Of a stretch of 64,000 nt of DNA, positions 21,529 through 28,460 are shown piece after piece. Below the pieces are notes generated by a model. It saw nothing but the letters and a program-made list of their open reading frames with translations. It made no database searches and had not been told where the DNA came from. Source of the stretch: Nitrospira sp. (GTDB lineage Bacteria; Nitrospirota; Nitrospiria; Nitrospirales; Nitrospiraceae); NCBI GenBank assembly GCA_022843785.1, contig JALHMZ010000010.1, positions 62,001-126,000 of the forward strand. Direction: 5' to 3'. How positions within the stretch are numbered: position 1 is the stretch's first letter; the number at the start of each line of letters is the position of its first letter. The translations under genes and the position numbers were made by a program.

Positions 21529-21903
21529 ATGGGAACTCCCTACTCTGATCCTATTGCAGTAGGCATCTTATTGCTAATTGGCGGCCTTTTTGTGGCGCTC
21601 CTCAAAAGACTCAATATTCAAATCAAGAACCCTTACGTATTCACGTTGATACTATGGGGTACAGGATACGGGTTTGCCTATCTAGGATATGCCTTATACG
21701 AGAATCAGAGTACCGTTTATTTTAGCTACTTACTGTTAGCGATGGGCGGCATCCTTCTGTTGGCCAGCACCTCATTTTTCTTCTTCACCATGTTAAACCC
21801 GCCCGCCCAAAACAAGGTGGCAAAGCAATCCGATGTGGAAGGCAGCTTTGCGTATCGTTTAGGGGAACGTGTGGGAACGTGGGTCAGGCGTCGGCTTCGC
21901 TAG
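21529..21903 (+). CDS. Small membrane protein of element B
   Basis: The ATG at 21529 is chosen because CAAGGAG lies just upstream. The 124-residue product has three membrane helices (AVGILLLIGGLFVALL, VFTLILWGTGYGFAYLGYALY, FSYLLLAMGGILLLASTSFFFFT) and a basic C-terminal tail RLGERVGTWVRRRLR. It is visibly more AT-rich than its neighbours, which suggests separate acquisition. Its place as the last gene before att is typical of accessory genes. Superinfection exclusion is one guess; nothing in the sequence proves it. Confidence 0.65.
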   Translation: MGTPYSDPIAVGILLLIGGLFVALLKRLNIQIKNPYVFTLILWGTGYGFAYLGYALYENQSTVYFSYLLLAMGGILLLASTSFFFFTMLNPPAQNKVAKQSDVEGSFAYRLGERVGTWVRRRLR

Positions 21904-21938
21904 GGAGGCCTTGGGCTGTCAAGAAGTCTTTCCATCCT

Positions 21939-21984
21939 GGTCACGGAAGTGGTCACGGTTTGGTTACGGTTTTGGTCACAACTT
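21939..21984 (+). repeat. Candidate integrase arm-type sites, distal side
   Basis: Four tandem copies with an 11-12 base period: GGTCACGGAAG (21939), GGTCACGGTTT (21951), GGTTACGGTTT (21962) and GGTCACAACTT (21974). They end 119 bases before the second att core. The same word occurs twice beside the first core within int. No such array is seen left of 14711, so prophage A does not share it. Confidence 0.65.
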
Positions 21985-22103
21985 CCAATGTACCGCAATC
22001 ACGCTCCCTCACTATTCCAAGTGGCATAACACCGCTTTTGCACAGGGAATTTGCTTTCTCTGTCACACTCCATCATCATCCTTCACGGTAGCCGTATTGG
22101 AGT

Positions 22104-22149
22104 CTTCTAAGCTGAGGGTCGTTGGTTCGATTCCAACCGGGCGCACCAT
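22104..22149 (+). repeat. att repeat 2: 3' half of tRNA-Arg(TCT)
   Basis: Identical over 46 bases to 14711-14756; the match ends at 22149, just after CCA. The preceding bases do not form a tRNA 5' half, so this is the right-hand att site of element B and not a functional tRNA. Host chromosome begins after it. Confidence 0.9.
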
Positions 22150-22530
22150 TTAGATTCACCCGTGAACCAATTCAGGTACACTCGGTCGGCTCATACACCC
22201 CAACCCACTGCAACCCACTGAATCTCCTACCTTCCTGTTCGGAGACCCACGGACTCGGAATTGCGGATTGCTCGCCAAGTGCACGCCCTGCAAACAACGA
22301 AATCGCTTTACAATGTTTCGCCATGTGCAACGATGGGTAGACAATTCACAATAAGGGCATCGATGAAAAGCGTTGGATTCTGTAGGGCATGCTGGTGTGA
22401 AGCGAAGGGAAGTTTTGACAGGTAATCGAACAACCGAAAGAGTCACGGGCTGGTGTGCAGCCCCTCGGTGAGAATGATGCCTATTAATCTCTCCAATAGT
22501 TCGCCCGCGAGCTGTAGCCGGAGGTAACCT
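22150..22530. other. Gene-free stretch after the att site
   Basis: I see no gene in these 381 bases. They are mixed in composition, with a small tandem CAACCCACTG pair at about 22201-22219. This is probably decayed island DNA at a tRNA integration hotspot. Confidence 0.5.
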
Positions 22531-23019
22531 ATGGACCAACAACAACAGGATCGTTCTCTTGGGGGTGGGGTGTATTGCTGCTCACAAGACGACAACCCTA
22601 TCAGTTTCGACCAATCATTCTGGGCAGCCGTAGGCGACGCCATGTGGAAGAATGTGGTCACTGACATAAAGGAAGCCCTAGACCGACGAGACGCGAACCA
22701 GACGGATCCCGCTTTCTATGCTGCTGTTCGTGCGCTGGAAAGTACGATCAAGATCATCTCAGATCAGAAGGGCTGGACGCATGGGCGCGAGAAGGGCATC
22801 CATGGCTACATAGACAATCTTGGCAGCGCAACTAACGGGGCCTTCATCAATGAGAGTGAGAGTGGAATGTTCAAGTACATTTTCACGGAGGTTCAACACC
22901 TGGCCGGTTACGGCGATGGAAGCCTCGATACCCACTTGTGGAAGAAACCCCATACTAAGAAGTTGATGGTCGAGTCCCTCATGAGGTGGTGGATCCCGGA
23001 TCTCATTCAGCGGATCTAA
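22531..23019 (+). CDS. HEPN / Abi C-terminal-like protein
   Basis: The 162-residue product has AFYAAVRALESTIKIISDQKGWTHGREKGIHGYIDNLGS and, after a short gap, MFKYIFTEVQHLAGYGDGS, followed by a C-terminal helix. This resembles the abortive-infection C-terminal family (HEPN-like fold), whose members usually read LES.IK.IS..KGWT.....A..YI.NL and R.P.GHG.G. Here the usual R.P.GHG is replaced by QHLAGYG, so the putative catalytic motif is altered. It may be a decayed anti-phage gene. The start is uncertain. Confidence 0.5.
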   Translation: MDQQQQDRSLGGGVYCCSQDDNPISFDQSFWAAVGDAMWKNVVTDIKEALDRRDANQTDPAFYAAVRALESTIKIISDQKGWTHGREKGIHGYIDNLGSATNGAFINESESGMFKYIFTEVQHLAGYGDGSLDTHLWKKPHTKKLMVESLMRWWIPDLIQRI

Positions 23020-23330
23020 TCAGCATTTGCAGTGTTACACCGCTTCATCGAGCAGCAGCGCGTCCTGCACCCCGTCGCCAATCCCACGGCGGTACGGGAT
23101 GCGGGTCAGCCCAGAGGTTTTTCCTTATCGTGGCCGTTTTCTCGACAGGGGGGCTAGCCTCGTTAGACGGCGACTCAATAGCCAACGTCTGATATCGGCC
23201 AAGTCCGGAAGTTCGGAACCGAGATCGCACCGCCATAAAGCGGTCCTCAGCCCTGTCGCATTAACGCTCAGGCTGAGCGGTCGCGACTGCAGTCCTCTCA
23301 AGACTATGGTTCGCCAGCGCGGCGCCTCGC
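23020..23330. other. Gene-free stretch
   Basis: Nothing recognisable in about 310 bases. Open frames here overlap on both strands with no ribosome binding sites or family patterns. It lies between the ends of two facing ORFs. Confidence 0.4.
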
Positions 23331-23897
23331 CTACGGCCCAAGAACCAGGTTAATGACTTCCGCCCCCTCGCGTTGTTTCGCGTAGGCCACGAACGCTTGC
23401 TCGGCAAGTGGCCGGTGCTGTGCACGAAAGAATCTGACGTCGTTGCCGTACTTGGAGGGAACTTCGGCCACGGCATGCTCCCAGAGAAGCCCCGTGCCCC
23501 ACTTCGAGATGACCTTGCCACCATTGAACTTCCCGGCGTGGGCAATCCCTGCGGTGCAAGAGTAAATGACGATGTCACCGTTCTGAGTCTCCTCGTAACT
23601 GATCTCGGAGAAGTAGCGGTCGATAAGATACGCGACGAAGGCGCCGGAGGGATAGGTCTCCTTGAACGTCCGGGCGATTTCAATCACGACACGGGAATCG
23701 ACGAGATCGAAGGCATGCATGAAGCACGTGTGCTTGTCGGGTGGAGTCGTCGGCTTATCGATAGCCAGAACGAGCTTGATGCCATGTTGATGGACAGTGC
23801 CCAGCCGACCGATGCGCACTGGATGCTCATCGCAGGGTGACGTGGTGATCTCGTCTAGCAAACGGCGAAGGTCCGGGCATGCGTCAGAGATATCCAT
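23331..23897 (-). CDS. DUF7689-like protein
   Basis: The 188-residue protein contains NGDIVIYSCTAGIAHAGKFNGGKVISKWGTGLLWEHAVAEVPSKYGNDVRFFR. It matches the pattern I recall for DUF7689-like proteins (GD.V.Y......H.G....G.V.SKWG....W.H....VP..YG....F). The fold resembles NlpC/P60-type cysteine hydrolases, with Cys and His in this segment. No signal peptide or clear ribosome binding site is present. The real function is unknown. Confidence 0.5.
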   Translation of the reverse strand: MDISDACPDLRRLLDEITTSPCDEHPVRIGRLGTVHQHGIKLVLAIDKPTTPPDKHTCFMHAFDLVDSRVVIEIARTFKETYPSGAFVAYLIDRYFSEISYEETQNGDIVIYSCTAGIAHAGKFNGGKVISKWGTGLLWEHAVAEVPSKYGNDVRFFRAQHRPLAEQAFVAYAKQREGAEVINLVLGP

Positions 23898-24530
23898 CGC
23901 ATTCGATCGTCCACTTTGCTGGCAAACAATGTTTAGACGGATCCGCGTAAGAGCTGGATCCGACTATTTCTGTCCGTATAACTCGCCACTTCGATTCGCG
24001 AACAATACGCCATAATCGACGCGTGTTCAATGAGTTGCGGCTGCGAGAACAATTTATCACGGGTTCCTATGCTGATCGGTGTAAGATCTCCCCTTCTGGT
24101 AGCGGTCGGTCGTGTATTTCTGCTTTGGGTCGACAGCAGTCGTTTGACGCATGTACCAGAGGCGTTCGTCACAGCGCATTGTACGGGGAAGCGTTGGCTT
24201 GGACGAATCGAGACGAGCATGGGGGCCTCGCAGAGAGGCCACTCTAGAAGAGAACCGCGCAAACCACAAGACGGGGGAACATTGCCAGGCCTCAGACTGA
24301 GGGCTTCGAGGGTGGGCCATTGAAATACGACTCAATCCCGTCGCGCTCTTTCTTTTTGGACAACGGCACAGACGCACACGGTTGGCGGACACTGAGGTGA
24401 GGCCCATCTACTCCAAGAAGCCCAGCAAACCTTTCTTGCGACTCATGCCAGCTCGGCTTCGGGTTCTTGTCTCCGGCGAATCTCGCCTTCGCGGTTCTTC
24501 ATTTTATAGGTATCGGCCTATATGTGACGG
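23898..24530. other. Decayed DNA without a clear gene
   Basis: No gene can be supported here. Short frames on both strands lack family features. The right end runs into the IS3 OrfA remnant, so part of this stretch may be eroded transposon or island DNA. Confidence 0.4.
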
Positions 24531-24659
24531 GCGAAATATGCTGGGCTCGAAGTCTGTAATGTGAAGAAGCTCCGCCAGCTGGAGGACAAAAACCGGTGGC
24601 TGAAGCAGATGGTGGCGGAGCAAGCGCTGGACAGTCAGGCGCTGAAGGCGGGCATCGTT
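24531..24659 (+). pseudogene. IS3-family transposase OrfA remnant
   Basis: Frame reading gives AKYAGLEVCNVKKLRQLEDK and then NRWLKQMVAEQALDSQALK, the C-terminal leucine-zipper end of IS3-family OrfA (usual pattern KYGG.EVS..KRL..LE.EN..LK..VA...LD...L). An in-frame stop lies at 24525, just upstream, and no OrfB follows. It is a dead fragment marking past IS activity between the island and hflX. Confidence 0.75.
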
Positions 24660-24772
24660 CCATATCACATCTTTGATTATCGGTGAGGCATCCGCTTTTT
24701 TAGCTAGACTCAGCTATAATCACGTCGGCATCTAAATGCACACACCGAGATAGGCTCAAGGAGAAGTACGCG

Positions 24773-26161
24773 ATGTCGACGGCTTCACAATCCAGTGCCG
24801 TGCTTGTGGCGATCCAGACGCCTCACATCACCGGGGAAGAATTGGACAGTTCTCTTCAAGAGCTCACCCGGCTTGTGAAAACCCTCGGGTACCAGGTCAT
24901 CGGTCAGGTCAGGCAAAAACGCAGCTCCGATAAATTTGCGACGGTTCTGGGTCGGGGAAAACTGACCGAACTGGCATTATGGACCGGTGGTTCGGGAACA
25001 GCTGAGGCTTCGTTTGAACGACCGATGCACAAAGCGGCCTGGAAGCGCGAGGCAGCAGCATCGGATGCAGCGGAGGAATCAGAGGAGGAAGAATTGGATG
25101 ACGCGGTCGAGGCCGTACCTGCTTCTCGCCAGCAGGCGCAGATCGTCATCGTGGACTGCGATCTGTCGCCGTCACAATTGAAGAATCTTGAACGTGCCGT
25201 CGGAGTGCCTGTACTGGACCGTACCGGTGTCATTATCGAGATTTTCAGCCGGCATGCGCGGACCAGAGCGGCCCGGCTTCAGGTGGAGCTGGCGAGGCTC
25301 AATTATCTTGCGCCACGTGTGCGTGAAACCGGCGGCGGCAACGAGCGGCAAAGCGGGGGAATCGGAGGGAAAGGGGCGGGAGAGACAAGTCTGGAGCTGG
25401 ATAAGCGCAGAATACGCGATCGCATGAAAGCCCTACGGGCCGAATTGGCATCGATCGGGGACGAACATCATACGCGCCGCGCAAGGCGAGACAACGAATT
25501 GACCGTCGCGCTCGTCGGGTACACGAATGCCGGCAAATCCTCGCTCATGCGGGCCATGACGGGAAGCGAGGTACTTGTGGCCGACAAGCTGTTTGCCACA
25601 CTCGATACCACCATCCGGCCTCTGTATCCTGAAACACGTCCGAAGTTGCTCATGACCGATACGGTTGGTTTTATCAAGAAGTTGCCGCATGACTTGGTGG
25701 CGTCGTTTAAGTCCACGCTTGATGAAGCGGCCACCGCCTCGCTGTTGCTGTTTGTCGTCGATGCCGCAGATCCGTCTTTTCGATCCCAGCTCGAAGTCAC
25801 GCGGAAGGTGTTAGCCGAAGTCGGCGCGTCGGGTGTTCCCAGTCTCTTGGTCATGAATAAACAAGACCGTCTCGAACCGGGGGCGATTGCGGCACTGAAG
25901 GCGGAATATCCCGACGCCGTCTTTCTTTCTACGCGGAGCAAAGAAGATGTGAAGGCGTTGCGTGAGCGCATGATGACGTATTTTGAGAGTGATATGCTCG
26001 ACGAGGAATTCCTGATCCCCTTCACGGCTCAAGGGGTGATCGGGGAGATCAGAGCCCGGATGCGGATCGTGTCCGAAGAATATACCGCCGAGGGCCTCAC
26101 GGTACGTGTGCGTTCGACCCCTGAGAATCTTGCCGTGATCAAAAAGAAGCTCATGCGATGA
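24773..26161 (+). CDS. hflX: GTPase HflX
   Basis: The 462-residue protein, behind AAGGAG, has the HflX N-terminal domain (ELTRLVKTLGYQVIGQ and GRGKLTEL), the glycine-rich GGGNERQSGGIGGKGAGETSLELDKRRI linker and the G domain. G motifs are GYTNAGKSSLM (P-loop), DTVGFIKKLPH (G3) and NKQD (G4). HflX splits stalled ribosomes by GTP-driven action. Residues about 70-120 form an acidic insertion (EESEEEELDDAVEAV) not found in most HflX proteins. It stands alone in its operon. Confidence 0.95.
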   Translation: MSTASQSSAVLVAIQTPHITGEELDSSLQELTRLVKTLGYQVIGQVRQKRSSDKFATVLGRGKLTELALWTGGSGTAEASFERPMHKAAWKREAAASDAAEESEEEELDDAVEAVPASRQQAQIVIVDCDLSPSQLKNLERAVGVPVLDRTGVIIEIFSRHARTRAARLQVELARLNYLAPRVRETGGGNERQSGGIGGKGAGETSLELDKRRIRDRMKALRAELASIGDEHHTRRARRDNELTVALVGYTNAGKSSLMRAMTGSEVLVADKLFATLDTTIRPLYPETRPKLLMTDTVGFIKKLPHDLVASFKSTLDEAATASLLLFVVDAADPSFRSQLEVTRKVLAEVGASGVPSLLVMNKQDRLEPGAIAALKAEYPDAVFLSTRSKEDVKALRERMMTYFESDMLDEEFLIPFTAQGVIGEIRARMRIVSEEYTAEGLTVRVRSTPENLAVIKKKLMR

Positions 26162-26228
26162 GGCGTGTATCGCCTCCATGTGATGTACGTCACTCTCGCC
26201 GCCGGTACAGTTCAACCATCCCGCTTCG

Positions 26229-26870
26229 TCAGGTATGGCGCAAATGAATCTTGAAGATGACACGGCGGCTTTTCTCCCGATCCGGCTGTCCTGCCGCATT
26301 GCGCACGAGGTCTTGGCGCCCGCGTCCGTTCGCTGACGCCTTCTGCTGGAAACATTCGTAGGTCCAGGGTAGACGGTCACGAATGATTTCCAATCCTTTC
26401 ACTAACACGGCGAACGATCGATCCTGACTCAATCGTAGATTGCGGATATCGTCCCCTTGGTCGTCGGTATAGCCTTCGATGACAAAGGACTCTACCTCAT
26501 GGCCCTGCGGACCGCAGATCATGGTGGCGTAGTAGGGGATCGTATCGGCCAGGAATGCTTCAGCCGGCGGCGACAGCGTGCTCTTGCCCAGTTCGAAATT
26601 CAGGATGGCCTCTGGAATCACGACACGCATGACGTCGGGCTCGACCGCGCTCCGTTCAACCGTCAGCTGATGCGGTTGTCGCGGCGCTTCATGCTCGGCC
26701 GTCGCAGGATTCGTGGATCTCGTCGGCTTCGCATTTCCATCTTCGACCCTGGTGATATAGGCTGCCAACAAGAGAATAAAGATGACCGCCAGCGAGGTCA
26801 TGAGGTCGGCAATTCCACTGGCTAATGTGGACGGCCCATCGGACGTGTCCTGTCCAAAGGGCGAGTTCAT
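26229..26870 (-). CDS. ZorB/MotB-like protein with OmpA domain
   Basis: The start at 26870 overlaps the upstream gene stop (ATGA), so the two are translationally coupled. The 213-residue product has one N-terminal membrane helix containing the key acid (SGIADLMTSLAVIFILLLAAYI) and a C-terminal OmpA/MotB-type domain (FVIEGYTDDQGDDIRNLRLSQDRS) for peptidoglycan contact. This is the stator B subunit layout of MotB, TolR and ZorB. Its partner upstream supports a proton-driven motor complex. Confidence 0.8.
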   Translation of the reverse strand: MNSPFGQDTSDGPSTLASGIADLMTSLAVIFILLLAAYITRVEDGNAKPTRSTNPATAEHEAPRQPHQLTVERSAVEPDVMRVVIPEAILNFELGKSTLSPPAEAFLADTIPYYATMICGPQGHEVESFVIEGYTDDQGDDIRNLRLSQDRSFAVLVKGLEIIRDRLPWTYECFQQKASANGRGRQDLVRNAAGQPDREKSRRVIFKIHLRHT

Positions 26871-28117
26871 TCCACTCCTGCCTTGTGGTGTGTGCCTCGG
26901 GTGAAACCGGGGATTCTCCATCTGCCGCCGGTCTTTCCCGTCCCGGACGCCGAGGTGTTTCCAACAGCGAGATGGCCGTCATCGAGGCGGTTCATGAGTC
27001 GATCAAGCATTGTGTCCGTTTCCGCAGGGGAGGGCGGTGCAGGATGGTGTTGTTTGTCGATGGAAAGGGTAAGATCTCGAATCGATTCCAGCAACGGGTC
27101 CAGCAATGGTTTCAGCGCCTGTCTCACTTCAACGCCGATGTCGGAGGCCAGGCGCTCCTGCTTCAGCCGGCTTTGTGCGCTACCCAGCGTCGCGAGGGAT
27201 TGAGAAATCGATGTGAGGGCCGAAACCGTTGAGCCCAGCCGCTGATGAACTGCTTCGACCAGCTGATTCGCCGAGTCGTTCTGCAAGGAACCGCTGATCG
27301 CAACGGGCTGGCTTTGTGACATGTAGTGGCTCCGGTCTTGTACTTTCTGGGGAAACATCGCATCAAGCAGCGAGACCAGGCGGCGATGATGTTTGGCGAG
27401 CCGGTACCATAACGACTTTTCGAGAAGCATAAAGCTATTGGCGCATGCGAGTCCGACGACGGAAGTGACGAATTTTCCGGCAAGGCCGTTAATGAGCCCT
27501 TGAATCCCTTCAATCTGGGAGCCGTTCGCATGCAGTTTGCTCAGTCCGATCAAAATGGCCAGGAACGTGAACATCAAACCCACGCCGGTCAGAAAAGAGG
27601 GCAGCTGCTGGTAGAAGCGGACATTGAGCCGGGTCGCGCAGAGCGAGGCAAACGAAAAATGCTCCGCGGCGGATCGCTCGGTCGAGACGGTCGGCTCAAT
27701 GAACCATGCGGGTTGCTCCACCGCAAACGTCTTGCGATAGGCGAGCCAGTCATCCGCCACGGTCTGCTCGGTTCGCATGATACGGTCCAATTCCTGGAGA
27801 TCGTCCAGGTCACGACGGGTGCCCTGCGTCTGAGCGCGTTGTTGCTGCTGCTTCTTGCTTGCATGAGCGAGCAGGATCCATTCCGGGGCCGCGTGATGGC
27901 GCGCGGAAGCGAGGCGGGCGACGGCGGGGTGGAGGCGGGCAATGACCTGCCGGATTTGCAACGTGCCGTGAATGAGGAAGACGCTGTGCCATAGGCACAA
28001 GAGGAGGATTCCGCCGGCCCCGATCCAGCTCAGCAGCGGACTCTGAAAACCACCGATCAAGGCCATGTCACGGCCCAGCAGATCCCAGCTCGCGCCCAAC
28101 CAATTCCAGTCGCTCAT
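26867..28117 (-). CDS. ZorA/MotA/TolQ-like proton channel protein
   Basis: The ATG at 28117 has GAGGGG upstream; a GTG at 28138 is the alternative. The 416-residue protein has a membrane helix near the N terminus (LLSWIGAGGILLLCLWHSVFLI). The paired channel helices follow: FLTGVGLMFTFLAILIGLSKL and KFVTSVVGLACANSFMLLEK. The remaining ~180 residues form a helical cytoplasmic tail with SVSALTSISQSLATLGSAQ. The FYQQLPSFLTGVGLMFTFL segment is close to ZorA. The tail is much shorter than in defence ZorA, and no ZorC, D or E gene is adjacent. Confidence 0.75.
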   Translation of the reverse strand: MSDWNWLGASWDLLGRDMALIGGFQSPLLSWIGAGGILLLCLWHSVFLIHGTLQIRQVIARLHPAVARLASARHHAAPEWILLAHASKKQQQQRAQTQGTRRDLDDLQELDRIMRTEQTVADDWLAYRKTFAVEQPAWFIEPTVSTERSAAEHFSFASLCATRLNVRFYQQLPSFLTGVGLMFTFLAILIGLSKLHANGSQIEGIQGLINGLAGKFVTSVVGLACANSFMLLEKSLWYRLAKHHRRLVSLLDAMFPQKVQDRSHYMSQSQPVAISGSLQNDSANQLVEAVHQRLGSTVSALTSISQSLATLGSAQSRLKQERLASDIGVEVRQALKPLLDPLLESIRDLTLSIDKQHHPAPPSPAETDTMLDRLMNRLDDGHLAVGNTSASGTGKTGGRWRIPGFTRGTHHKAGVE

Positions 28118-28460
28118 ATTCAGCCCCTCAGTGGACACATAACGAGAAGGAGAGTCGAGGTGCTCTAGCTCAACATTCGTGCCAGGAGGGGGAACCTGTG
28201 CAGGCGCAATGGATTGAAGTGTTTATGAGTTTTTGGGTTGGTACGGCAGGCAGTGTTTGCCGGTTGGGTGAGAGTTTCTGCCGGGTATAGGTCCTGTTCC
28301 GCCCGGCAGTTCTACAGAAAGGGTGTGCTCCCGTTGAGCCGCATGTCGAGGCTCCACTCGTGTATGGAGAGCCGGCTATCTGTAGACATTGAATGGATGC
28401 GTCACCTATAGTTGTCTCCTCAATATCAGTTTTCTCACTCTTCCACGAGCTTGATCGAGC
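28118..28460. other. Divergent intergenic region
   Basis: These 343 bases separate the leftward ZorAB-like pair from the rightward DUF748 gene and should hold both promoters. I see a GC-rich inverted motif near 28335-28375 (GAGGCTCCACTC...GGAGAGCC) but cannot place confident promoter elements. Confidence 0.4.

Larger units (their letters stand above)
14757..22149 (+). mobile_element. Element B: satellite-like integrative element (7.4 kb)
   Basis: The unit from the first att core to the end of the second is 7393 bp. It encodes integrase, a regulator, an AlpA/excisionase-like protein, a CHC2 zinc finger, a RepA-like ATPase, a candidate iteron origin, a zinc ribbon, a coiled-coil protein, a terminase small subunit, a scaffold-like protein and a membrane protein. 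Capsid, portal, large terminase, tail and lysis genes are absent. The content and order resemble phage-inducible chromosomal islands (int, regulator, alpA, pri/rep, ori, terS). A second prophage that lost its late genes is the alternative. Confidence 0.8.

Noticed and set aside
23155..23175. Integron attC site (GTTAGAC at 23162)
   Set aside because: No matching RYYYAAC partner or hairpin-forming element at the expected distance, and no integron integrase.
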